Shown in pieces: positions 11,483 through 21,996 of a DNA stretch of 64,000 nt. Numbering within the stretch: position 1 is the stretch's first letter; each line of letters starts with the position of its first letter. The DNA comes from Diadema setosum (taxonomy: Eukaryota > Echinodermata > Echinoidea > Diadematoida > Diadematidae), in the NCBI RefSeq assembly GCF_964275005.1, contig NC_092685.1:36081018-36145017 (forward strand). The letters are read 5' to 3'. The position numbers were made by a program, and so were the translations under genes. A model generated the notes under the pieces. That model did not search any database and was not told the origin of the DNA. It was given only the letters and a program-made list of their open reading frames with translations.

Positions 11483-12290
11483 TATATTTTGGATCAAAAA
11501 TTTATCCTCTGATGATTGGTTGAAAGAGCTGCACGTGATTAAAGGTGTTTTCAGCTATTTTCAGAAAGTTGACAGTCCATAAAGGGTATTATATTTTGGA
11601 TCAAAAATTTGTCTTCCATTGATTGGTTAAAAGAGCTTCACGTGATTATAGGTATTTTGAACTATTTTAGAGTGTTGGTGTGTTTGACATTCCATTACTA
11701 CTATTTGCAAAATGATGTCACTTTTATGACGACATTTTGCAAATAGTATACTATTTGCAAAATGATGTCACAATCACCCTTCTTTAGTTACAATCAAGTG
11801 TACCCGTCCGCGTCTGGTCTCGAACTCTAGTGTTCAGGTTTGCAGCGGCCATACGAGCGCTTGGATACACGCGACGGGCAGCTCTGGCGGTGCCACGGCT
11901 ACTACGCTTTTCAATTTCTGATCTCTCGCACTGTTGCGTACTGCAGGCGCTGCGCTGCTGCCGCAGTGCGGCTAAGCCTAGGGCCTATATAAAATGATTT
12001 TCACTTTTTATTCAAATTTTTTTATCCAAAATATAAAACAAATACTTCGCCTAGTTTCGAGTTTCTTGTTAAAACTATGGGCCTCGGTGACTCCAAACTA
12101 GTACTATTCACTTCGGGGCTGCGTCCCTCAGTGAATAGTACTAGTTTGGAGTCACCTCTGCCCATAGTTTTAACAAGAAACTCTCAAGGCCAAGTATATT
12201 TTTATACTATTTGCAAAATGACGTCACTTCTGTGATGACATTTTGCAAATAGTATACTATTTGCAAAATGATGTCACAAAGCAATTCTGA
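11483..12290. repeat. Composite of direct, triple and palindromic repeats
   Basis: Two diverged ~100 bp direct repeats begin TTATATTTTGGATCAAAAAT at about 11483 and 11589. The same motif appears inverted near 12021-12036. A triplet of arms around ACTATTTGCAAAATGATGTCAC (forward-inverted-forward) occurs at 11698-11771 and again at 12204-12277. Between them lies a near-perfect palindrome (12059-12183). The whole looks like one or more nested non-autonomous DNA elements. No coding capacity was found. Confidence 0.6.
12059..12183. repeat. Near-perfect palindrome, 53 bp arms
   Basis: The arm starting GAGTTTCTTGTTAAAACTAT (12059) is repeated inverted up to 12183 with about three mismatches, around an 18 bp loop. 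A related palindrome sits at 13752-13965. Confidence 0.75.
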
Positions 12291-12610
12291 AATTGTGTTC
12301 AGCTTTGAACCATCAGTCTGTGAAATGTAACAATTTCCAACGAAACAACTGTGATGCCACAAAGCAATTTTGACATTGTGTGCTGCTCGTACCGTCACTC
12401 TGAAAATGTATCAATTTCCATGGGCACTGCTCGTACAGTCACTCCAAAAATGTACCAATTCCTAACAAAGCGATTGTGACATCATAAAAACAATTCTGAC
12501 ATTGCGCAAATTGCTTGGTACCGTACCGTGCATCGCGTCGTGCTTGTCAAAATGTAACTTTTTTAACAACATTACAAAGCAGTTCTACATCGTACGCTGC
12601 TAGCTAGCTG
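12275..12610. repeat. Degenerate ~85-90 bp tandem repeats
   Basis: About four diverged units share CACAAAGCAATT, GACATTGTG, GCTCGTACCGTCACTC and AAATGTA(T/C)CAATTTCC. They follow directly on the second triplet repeat, so they may be the body of the same element. Confidence 0.5.
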
Positions 12611-12618
12611 CATGCTTA

Positions 12619-13649
12619 AATGAAACCAAAGTCCAAAGAGAAATGTGGATTGAGTGAAAGCAGCAACATTAGTAGAACACATGGGTGAAAGTTTGACGAA
12701 AATCGGACAATCGATGCAAAAGTTATGAATTTTTAAAGTTTTTGTGTTTAAACTGCTGGATGAGGAGACTACTAGAGGTTATGACGTCATGTGTGGACAA
12801 CAATATAAAGACTAGAGAAGCACTCTGAGAGTGCAGACCTCCGCCAAGCATACTGCTCATTTCCCACCACTAATCTTGTTCTTCCATTAGAGATATCAGT
12901 GATTTCCACCCATACGTACTTCCCAACATAGAACCCTGTGTTACGTCATAAACCCTCAGCTGCACTGCGCGCCTCGCCCCAGCAGAAACTAGAGCACGCA
13001 CTTTAGTGCGCGCAGGCAAACCTCAAATACGTGCAGCCTGAACTCCCAAGTTCATTGACCCTACCTGCCAAAACATCAAAAATCCTTCATAAATTCCCCC
13101 AAAATTCTCGAATCATTACCAAAAGTTAATCGTTTGTTACTTGTGTCATTCTCAACCTTTCCTGCAAGTTTCATCCCAATCCGTGTACTACTTTTTGAGT
13201 TATTTTGCACACGGACAAACTAACTAACGAACGAACGAACACACAAACCAACGGTAACGAAAACATAACTTCCTCCCTTGGCGGAGGTAAAAATATGAAG
13301 GGAATTCCACAAAAATTCACTTTTCTGGCATAATGAAAGAGCACTTGACCAACCACTTTCAGAAAGCAGGGGGAATAATTACTACCCTTAACATATGTAA
13401 GTACCAGATGTGTAATTTTCACGAAAATGAATTTTGGTGGAATTCCCTTAATACTTTCTTTATATTGTTGTCCACACATGATGTCATAACCTCCAGTAGT
13501 CTCCTCATCCAGCGGTTCCAACACCAAAACTTTAAAAATTCATAACTTTTACATCCATTGTCCAATTTTCCTCAAACTTTCACTGATGTGTTCTACTAAT
13601 GTTGCTGCTTTCACTCAATCCACATTTCTCTTTGGGTTTTGGTTTCCTT
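12619..13649. mobile_element. Long-TIR MITE (TA target), interrupted
   Basis: About 190 bp at the left (12619-12810) is inverted at the right (13459-13649), and pairing continues inward through AAGGGAATTCCAC. TA lies immediately outside both ends (12617-12618 and 13650-13651), as in Tc1/mariner-type insertions. The left arm is split by another element (12811-13290). Without that insert the element would be about 550 bp and almost fully palindromic. No transposase frame was found. Confidence 0.75.
12811..13290. mobile_element. Element nested in the left arm of the MITE
   Basis: The uninterrupted right arm of the host MITE reads ATAAAG-AAAGTATT-AAGGGAATTCC. The left arm reads ATAAAG, then ~480 bp, then AAATATGAAGGGAATTCC, so the insert is clearly secondary. 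It has inverted termini CCTCCGCCAAG (12838) and CTTGGCGGAGG (13278-13288), a small hairpin GCACTCTGAGAGTGC at its left end and a run of (CGAA)n near 13231. Elements ending in a CTTGGCGGAGG-type motif next to short ACGGAC/CGAA runs are, as I recall, common in marine invertebrate genomes. It is non-coding. Confidence 0.65.
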
Positions 13650-13751
13650 TAATGGTCAGTGTAGGATCCCTTCAAAACATCGCATCCACATTTATGACTT
13701 CTGGCTTTGCATTTCCCTCATTTTCCTTTTTTTTTTTTTTTTTTTGAATTT

Positions 13752-13965
13752 TTGATCCAAAATATAAAACAAATATACTTTGCCTAATTTCGAGTTTCTT
13801 GTTAAAACTATAGGCCTCAGCGCCTCCAAAAGAACTATTCACTTCGGGCTGCGCCCCTTAGTGAATATTTCTTCTGTAACCCCCCCTGAGTGAATAGTTC
13901 TTCTGGAGTCACCTCTGCCCATAGTTTTAACAAGAAACTCTGACGGCCAAGTATATTTGTATACT
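13752..13965. repeat. Second copy of the GAGTTTCTTG palindrome
   Basis: It is related to 12018-12205: GATCCAAAATATAAAACAAA, then GAGTTTCTTGTTAAAACTAT, and the inverted arm ending AACAAGAAACTC. The loop is longer, with an extra repeat of AGTGAATA(T/G)TTCTTCTG. A poly-T tract (~13728-13745) precedes it. Both copies end with CCAAGTATATTT. Confidence 0.65.
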
Positions 13966-14162
13966 ATGTCTGGCTTCACAGAACCCCCTCCTAAACAGAC
14001 CGAAGGCTGCCCTCTTGGCTCCTGCTCCTGTAATGTAGGCTGCTCTGCTCTGCGCGTGCAGCAGACGAAACGTTACAATAACCACAGGCATTTTTTTACT
14101 CGGAGGAGAGCCGTAAATGTCAAAAAATGATTGGGTATAAAAAACTCCTGACAGATGGATTT

Positions 14163-14228
14163 TTCTGTAGAAAGCGTTGGTATTGACCGCAAGATCAGTC
14201 TGTATCTTGTTGTCGGGGATACCTTCCG
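14163..14228 (+). repeat. Partner of the 11300-11400 repeat
   Basis: It shares GCGTTGGTATTG and GTCTGTATCTTGT...CGGGGATA with 11300-11400. It lies beyond the second palindrome, whereas its partner lies before the first, so the order within the two copies differs. Confidence 0.5.
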
Positions 14229-14438
14229 CAGAGTCTGGCTTCTTACGGAGGAGAGCCATATTAAAAAGTAAAAAGAAGCACAAAAACAATGATAGAAACA
14301 AACTCCGGAGGTTGGACTAATTTTTCTGTCTTGGGTTGATATTACTTTACATATTCTCTTATGGGCTTCCGCTTTAACATGTTTGTCATTCATGCTGGTG
14401 GCCTGTTTGACATCAGTACACCCACAATGAGAATTGTA

Positions 14439-14617
14439 CAGTGCACGGTTATAACGAAATTCCGGTTAAACAACGAAGTAAAAATTCCAGTCGCAACATT
14501 ATCCACTCTATGTATTTTTCTTGTTTATTTGTTAGTTGTAATGAAATTTCAATATAACGAGAGAAAACTGCCATTCCTGAACACTTTTCTACAAAGTTTT
14601 ATAACGGGAGTCCACTG
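14439..14617. mobile_element. Tc1/mariner-type MITE, 179 bp
   Basis: Flanked by TA (14437-14438 and 14618-14619). The left end CAGTGCACGGTTATAACGAA is inverted at the right as CAGTGGACTCCCGTTATA. Size and TA target fit Tc1/mariner MITEs. Non-coding. Confidence 0.65.
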
Positions 14618-14619
14618 TA

Positions 14620-16342
14620 ATTGTAGATTTAGATGGTTTTGACGGATGAACATACCTACTTTGTACCTACAAATAATATGTGCTATGATGATGCCCAATC
14701 AGTCAAAGACTTGTAGAGCAACAATGAACAGATCCAATCCTGAGCCTAAAATCTTCAATGTGATATCCAGGCATTTTATAGGGTGTACAGTTTACAACCT
14801 CATACAATGTATGCAATGTACATGTCTGTAATGAGAATACAATCCTCAAAACTAAACAGCTGGATAATATTTCCTGAAAGAAATTGAATGCATATAGTTC
14901 TATTCAGTGTGAAGAAAGAAAAAAAAAACATTTGACCTTAGAAAAAAAGACATTGAATTACTAGTCTTGATGTAGTTGCTTTGATGGACACCAAGTACTG
15001 TAGACATTAACTACTGTACCACAGGATTGCATGCTACACGTGTAATGCAAGTTCAAACTTCAGGCTGTCTAAACTTGTCCTGTTACACAGAGCACCCTAA
15101 CAGACATGAAATATTTTCAGTTTACGCAGGGTGTCATCTGAATTTACTTTTTAAAAGAAGTTAATACTGTATAATGCCATCCCGTTTGAACTGTATTTAC
15201 ATGTAGCGAGTCTACTTTTTTTGCAAATCTGGATTTCCAGACAATTATGTATAAAAGTGGGGCCCACAATCGTGGACTACAGGATTGAATGGAAAAATGT
15301 ATGGGTACAGGTCACATTCATGTCTGCATTTCATCACAGTAAATTTTTGGTATGTCTTTGAATTTGCAAATAGCCCCCAACTCGCGAAATTTGTGAAGAA
15401 ATAGACCTCAAATATTTGTTCAGAACTAAATGCACATGTACATGTATGTCATACTTTGGTACACTATCTATACTGTACTTCTGTACAAGTACGTACCAGG
15501 TAGTAATAACTTTTTTACATTGGTTGTTTCTATCCCTAACTCATTTTTAAGAATTATTTTGAAGCACTAAAGCTGAGCTATTGTTTCAGCTGCAAATGGG
15601 AGGCTGCCCTTCTTGCATTAAACCTTGCCAAGGCAACTCTATGTCCTGTGCATGTATCTTCAGTTTTGGTGTCATGCTTATCACGTGGAACACTAATCAT
15701 TTAATCAGAGTTACACTCTGATTGTGTTCATGTTTTTTTTTGTTTTTTTTATTGAAGGAGTTAAAGGGCATCTGTGCAATGTGATTAGCATTTGCCTACA
15801 ACCAAATTGTTTTCAAGGTTCACTGTATACTGACTTTGTGTATTTCAGGTTAAATAATGGTACGACCCCAATTGCTTGTGTTACAGAATTTTATTTTTCT
15901 TCTTCTTCGTAGTCTGGCAATTATTTATAGAAATATTCCTAGTCTCAGTATGGATATATCTGTACAGAAACTGAATTGGTTTTAGCAATGTCAGACTCTT
16001 CTACAATGTGCCAAAGCCTTCAAAATCTTTGTTAAAAACCCACCAAAAGGACCAACAAAAGGACCCAAACACTAGCTACATTGTAGTAGAGATCTGAATG
16101 GTTTTTGCTGTGTTAGTATGAACTGAAATTACTATTTTTACAGTGCACTGAAATACAGTACATTTGACAGTGCCCAACAAGTGTACATCTAGATGTTGTT
16201 TTTTTTTTATAATTTATTTCACCCCTGCATTTTCTCAGAGATCTCATAGAACTAGACAGGTATGGTGTAGGCAGTTCAAACTGAAGATTACATGTAGAAC
16301 GTTCTATGATGAGAATGAGGCTTTCACGAGTTCTTTGTAAGC
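14620..16342. other. Non-coding, no feature seen
   Basis: AT-rich sequence with A and T runs. No coding exon or terminal inverted repeat was recognised. Confidence 0.45.
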
Positions 16343-16579
16343 TATACCCAGCACTCAACATTATCAGTAGGCAGATGTCCTAGGGCCACTAAAAAGTGAT
16401 GCTGGGCCTCCAAATCTCCAAAAAGGTTATCTTTTGGTGGCCCGAGCAGGCAGTTAAGATTGGAAATATATTGCTACAGATGTACGTTGTATGTTTCCTT
16501 TGTGGTCTACCAGAGTTTCAAATTGAAGGATTTTAATGGGCCACTGAGAAAAAAAAAGTTAATGTCGAGCCCTGCTATA
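16343..16579. mobile_element. Short MITE of the GGCCACTAAAA family, copy 1
   Basis: The ends are inverted: TATACCCAGCACTCAACATTA on the left against TATAGCAGGGCTCGACATTA read from the right. The interior contains GGGCCACTAAAA and GGTGGCCCGAGCAGGCAGTTAA. A related copy lies at 21789-21996. Non-coding. Confidence 0.55.
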
Positions 16580-17442
16580 CCATTGATTATTGATGAGTCC
16601 GAAATGGCTGCAAAGTTGTAGATAGTGGTGTCAAAATCGTAATATTAAAATCTGAATTGAATTGTTTACCACGTCTGGCACATTCTGCTTACAATTGAGT
16701 GATCTTAGTTGAGAATACTGTATTTGCTGAAAGTGTAGAATTTCTTTCGTAGTTCATTTAGTACCAGTTGTTTCACCGGAACTGTCCCAGAACTGATATG
16801 GTTGACCCCTTAATGGAATTCAGACTTTTATTTGTGTAGGTTTATGTTAGATAATAATTGAGTGTGGAAAGATGCAAATTGTAGCAGTGTTTATATTACC
16901 TGTACGGTTTAACATGTACATTGTACGTAAGTCTACATCAGATAAGACATCATGGCACCTGTGTTTTGTTTATTTAATATGCTGCTGAATTGCAGGAAGT
17001 CCAACAACAAGGGCTTGTCTAATCAAATGCAGAGAATTACATAATCGTCTGCTCCCTGGTCAATGCTGTACAAGTGATATTACCAGGTACACGTCAATGT
17101 ATAGTACAGTCATCAATGTGTATGGAGCATTAACTTAAAACAGAAACTTTTAGTAAATGAATTGTATGCCGTGGACAAGCAAAATTTTTAGCCAAAAGAC
17201 AAAGTATAGTTGTACTAGTAAAAAGTTCCTGCATACAATTACAATGTATTTGATATCAGTGTAGTACCATTCGTTGTCATAGTTCAGGCCATTTTAAGTT
17301 GCCTCACAATGATGATAATTATAAATTGTATGTATAGACCCTACATGCAAAGCAATTTGTGGAGAATGTATTGTACAATTGTATTCCTCTGTGTGTGTGA
17401 TCTATGGCAGTTTATACATGTAGTTTGGTGGAACAGATGTTA
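16580..17442. other. Non-coding, no feature seen
   Basis: No gene, RNA or repeat ends were recognised. Confidence 0.45.
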
Positions 17443-17844
17443 AAGGGACTGTACAGTACTGGTTGAGGTGAGGATTCAGCTTGTAACATTTGCGAGATAT
17501 TTGTTAGAAACCACTCTATGAAAATGTTAAAGAGCATAATTCTAAGGGGAATCAAAAATTTATTTGATGAAAATGGGTTTTGAAATGACTGAGATATCTA
17601 AAAACAAGGTAAAACAACTTTAGAGATCCTAATAAAAGTTATAACCTGTCAATTTTATTAGAATCGCTTGTTTGGATATCAATCTCAGCCATTTCAAGGC
17701 CAAATTTCATCAAATAAACGTTGACTCCTCCTTGAAACTACATGCTCTTTCATATTTCATTTAAGAGGTTTCTCATTATATCACAAACAAGCAAAAAAAT
17801 CATAAATCTGAATCCTCACCTTAACTAGTACTGCACAGTCCCTT
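17443..17844. mobile_element. TA-flanked MITE, copy 1 (402 bp)
   Basis: The left end AAGGGACTGTACAGTACTGG is inverted at the right (AAGGGACTGTGCAGTACTAG), with TA at 17441-17442 and 17845-17846. Inner pairing includes GAAACC...AAAGAGCAT and GAAATG(A/G)CTGAGAT, giving a long stem. A diverged copy of the same family is at 49096-49480 inside the sulfotransferase-like gene. It fits a Tc1/mariner-type MITE. Confidence 0.8.
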
Positions 17845-17846
17845 TA

Positions 17847-19495
17847 ATGTTAGGTTTGCAAATACTGTAGCTTCTATACAAAAATTGCTGTTGTTCCTGA
17901 AGGTTCTGCATCACATTGGTTTTTTGGTGGTAATGGCCACTTCCAGTAGTTTTTAATGATAGCTGACTTAGGCAATCAGATTTCTCAGGAGTAATGATGG
18001 TAGCTACTATAATCTGAAATAGGATAAAATAGATTTAATCAAGTTACATAATTTATAAGTTATGTATGTCCACATGGTCAATATTTACGTCATAGACAGT
18101 AGTTACCAGTTGCAGTATTTTCATGCAGCAGTACAAACTGTAGGTGTCATAACAACACTTATTAACAGATGTTGCCTAATTTGACCTTCAGTGCTTCAAT
18201 CACGTCACTAACAGTGATTTCCTGAGTGCCTTCTTGCTGTAAAATATGGATGGAATACTAATTTGGAATAGCCCAAATGGAAGTGGTATACCGGTGGTAT
18301 TAAAACGAACAGAGTATTACCAAAGTGCTGTCACCTATGTGCTTAGCCATGGTTGATTTATGTGATGTCCCATTCATATTTCGTGGCAAATATAATTTAA
18401 AAATGTTTTAGAGGGCATATATACTGGTGTGCTATCTGAAAATTATATGTCGTGGAATTGAAAACTGACTGCTGGTTTAATAATCAGCACATATTATGCA
18501 TGGTGCATGTTACGGAGGAGCTATTGGAGCTGAGTGGTATGCTGTGCGAATATAAGGTAACAGGTTCTATGCATAGATGAGGTAACAGGTTTGATTCCCA
18601 GTTCGGTGGTATTGCCTTTTGTCTTTTGCACTATGCAAGGTGTGGCAGAATTTACCATGTGATTTGACAGGGTTGTTACTTATTGCATTATAGATTTTAC
18701 TGGACTTGTATTGAATAGATAGCATACCACATCAATGAAAATGAGCCCTATGAAGACAACCATTTTCACACTGGGTTTTATTTAGCACTGCATTGACTGC
18801 ACTGCATTGACTTTGGAAATTTTTAAGAATTCAGTATGAATTTGTGTTTGCTTAAAAATGGAAGGAGCAATTATTTGTGGTCTATGAAGATCTAGCTGTG
18901 AACTTTCAGAGGATATGATATTGTTGTTTAGTTGATGAATTTTGCACAATCCTAATCAACCCAACGTACACTATGTATTTAAGGTGAACAAATGTTTCAC
19001 AGTTGTCACCACCCCAATACCAGTATCAATGTTTGTGGTATAATATACACATTTTCTGAAACATGATGCACTGCAGTGTAGTGGCTAGCGCCGCTAGCTC
19101 CAGCACCAAAATAATTTCCACTTTTTGGCAACCCAGGGTACAACCTTTTTAAAAAAAAAATTATAATTCAACAAAATGGCAGATTTTCATTTGGTACCCC
19201 GGGATACCATTTACATGTATGTCATCATATGGAGGGGTGCCAGTATATCCGATTCTGAAAATTGATTGTTTGGTGTAGGCTACATTGTACCATAAGGTGA
19301 TCATGATTTTGCTTTCTCTCTCTCCCCCCCCCCCCCCCCCTTCTCTTTCTCTCTCTTCTTTATAAAAATCAGTCACTGTGCATGGTAATTACAACAGAAT
19401 AGGGCACCAAAATATTGACCATGCACTAGAGAGTTTGATTAAATGGACTTGGGGAGATAGCAGATTTTTGGCATGTTGGTGGGAGCAGTGCACCT
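17847..19495. other. Non-coding; possible decayed tRNA-derived SINE
   Basis: Mostly featureless. At about 18525-18640 a TGGAGCTGAGTGG / GGTTTGATTCC pair resembles pol III A and B boxes ~55 bp apart and could be a decayed SINE head. A C tract flanked by CTCT runs lies at 19315-19355. Confidence 0.3.
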
Positions 19496-19497
19496 TA

Positions 19498-21203
19498 AAG
19501 GGCCCCTGAAATCCAAATGTATGTTGATTTGTGTTGATTTATGATAACCTCAACATCATTTTTGCGATGAAACAAATATCTAGAAACATTCCATATATTT
19601 TTAACGATTTTTTCTTCTATTTTTCTTCAGATTACTTGGGAACGCCCACAAAAAATCCTTCCAAACCAATATTCCTCAGATGACCTCATCTGTCAATCAT
19701 TGCTAAAGTACTGAAATGTGTAACAAAAGACATTGGAATGCACCTTCCCTCAATTCAGCATAACTTGCATGTTTCTGTGATATTAATGTGACTAACAAAA
19801 GACATGGCGAGGGAACATGCAAGTTATGCTGAGTGGAGGGGTAGGTGCATTCCAATGTCTTTTGTTAAACATTGAACAGTACTTTGCCAATGATTGATTT
19901 GGGCGTTTCCAAGTACAGGCGCGGTGGAGCACCCCAATTATCTCGCAGAAATCCATCGGCAGCCGAGCCTCATTTGCATAAAGTAAACAACATGTACTCG
20001 CGTAGTTGAGAAAAAGTAAACAACTTCTCAAGCTAATAACAATTTAAGGAAACCTATTTTCGGATTAAAATTGAGTTAGTTTGAATTTGAAAACATGTCC
20101 GAATATGCACATATAACATATTAAAGGATTTGACAATGATAAAATGTTAAATTTCAGCGAAAACCTGGCGAGCAAAATTACAAAAAATATGCCTCGAAAA
20201 TCATCCTAAAATTCACGAAGTGTGATTGCGGAACCAAAGCGCCATTCGAACAAAGTACACCGAAATTTATTTATCTGCTTGCATTTTAAATGTCATACCG
20301 TAATATTCCCGGCCATGGTTGTGTCGGAAAAAAACAGAAGGTGATGTCAAAAATGACACGAACGCAAAGCGTACAGGTCGGTCCCATGTACATACATTTT
20401 GTATCAGATTATAATCGCGTGACTGTAGCGTTGCATGTCACAGCACACACAACGCTTTGCTGCATGCAGCGTGCGCAGCAACAGCTCAGCAGTCACCGCC
20501 GTACGTGCGACACTCAGCAAAATTAACTGCGTCACATGCAAACCAACAATGAGCACGAAATACTGAATCTCACGTACCACGCATGCCCAATATTACGGGA
20601 AAAGAAATGACGTCATTTTCAATTGTTCATTTTTCTATTTCAAACCCTGTAGAAACAAGTTGATTTCTCAAAAACTACAGGTGGAACCAAGCGAAAACTT
20701 TCACCATATATGGATTGAGGCCTGATAAACTTATGTTGCCAATTTCGGACACATTGGAGCCCGGCCATAGTCCAGTCGGAGAAAAACAGAGAGCATGTTT
20801 TGCGAGAGGTGATTTTCAAAACGCTTTAATATCTCAAGTTCTAGTGCAGCAAATTTCATAATTTTTTCATCAAAAGGAAGGTTTTTAAAAACTTAGATAG
20901 TGTGGGAAGTTTGAGTTTACTAGCGGCACGCATAGCGGCACAAGGAGAAGGTAAAGATTTGACTTTTTCATGCACACAGTTTCAGGCAGCCGTGGATGCC
21001 CGTTGGAAATTCAAATAGAACGGGGCGATAATGAGATGCAAATTGGGGTGCTCCACCGCGCCTGAGTAATCTGAAGAAAAATAGAAGAAAAAATCATTTA
21101 AAATATATGGAATGTTTCTAGATAATCGTTTTACCGCAAAAGGGATGTTGAGGGTATCATAAATCAACACGAATCAACATGCATTTGGATTTCAGGGGTC
21201 CTT
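19498..21203. mobile_element. Long-TIR non-autonomous DNA transposon, 1.7 kb
   Basis: TA lies outside both ends (19496-19497 and 21204-21205). The left end AAGGGCCCCTGAAATCCAAA is inverted at the right as AAGGACCCCTGAAATCCAAA. Pairing runs about 140 bp to CTTCAGATTAC and resumes with CAGGCGCGGTGGAGCACCCC after a nested insert (19635-19913). The ~1.1 kb interior has no transposase frame. It looks like a deletion derivative or long MITE with a Tc1/mariner-style target. Confidence 0.8.
19635..19913. mobile_element. Palindromic MITE nested in the left arm
   Basis: Perfect 14 bp ends CTTGGGAACGCCCA / TGGGCGTTTCCAAG (one internal difference) are flanked by TA (19633-19634 and 19914-19915). Inner arms share AACAAAAGACATTGGAATGCAC and CATAACTTGCATG in opposite orientation. 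The right arm of the host element reads GATTACTCAGGCGCGG without interruption, which gives an internal empty-site reference. The insert is therefore younger than its host. Confidence 0.8.
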
Positions 21204-21205
21204 TA

Positions 21206-21788
21206 ATCAATGGATCATGCTGAACCATAGTGAACATGCACCTTCTACCAGTGTGCATGTGCACACTTATGTGTGGTTGTCAAAGTCAAGGTGACTGTAG
21301 AAGAGCTAGTGTTCATCTGATGTACAAGACATGTATGATGCCCTGATAATGCATGCTGATTGTTAATGGGGATGGTTGATTACAACTTCGCCGGTAGTAT
21401 GGAATTTTTTGGGAAGCCCAATGCAACAGTTGTTGAGCTCACACAGGGAGCTGCTGTGATGGTGCTCTGCATTTGATATTCACCGATGGTGTGCTCTTGC
21501 CTGTGTGTTGTATTGCTAACACTGAGATTTAAATGCCTGTTGGTAATGTGAAGGGGTGTGCCATTTGTATGTCGTGGTGTGTGTGACACATGCATAGTGT
21601 AGCTGATCATCATTTTAAAGGAAGATGTGCGTAGAAAATTTGCTAGTCTTTCTTGAGTTGTGTAGTACTGCTGTACGTATGTCTTTTAATTCACTCTGAG
21701 TAAAGATAACAATACAACTGTCATTAACAGAGGCACGTGGTAACCAAGTAAAAGAAGCCCTTTATCCTTTAAATGATATAACAGAAAA
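21206..21788. other. Non-coding, no feature seen
   Basis: No coding or repeat signature was recognised. Confidence 0.4.
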
Positions 21789-21996
21789 GCAGGGCTGAAC
21801 ATTAGCGGTGGCCCAGGGCCACTAAAAATTTGTGTTTTGCCGCCAAATTTATACCTTTTAGTGGCCCAATCAGGCAACTGAGAACCAAATCAGATTGGTA
21901 TATTAGCTTTTATTTTGTGCTCAGTACTGCATATGTTTTTCAGGCGTCTGACATTTCATATTTAAAGATTGTAGTGAAGTTAGTGTCGAGACCTGC
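21789..21996. mobile_element. Short MITE of the GGCCACTAAAA family, copy 2
   Basis: GCAGGGCTGAACATTAGC at the left is inverted at the right (GCAGGTCTCGACACTAAC). The interior GGGCCACTAAAA and TAGTGGCCCAATCAGGCAACT matches the copy at 16343-16579. Confidence 0.55.

Noticed and set aside
13171-14393. Minus-strand frames of 106-124 residues
   Set aside because: They cross MITE arms and palindromes and show no domain or codon bias.
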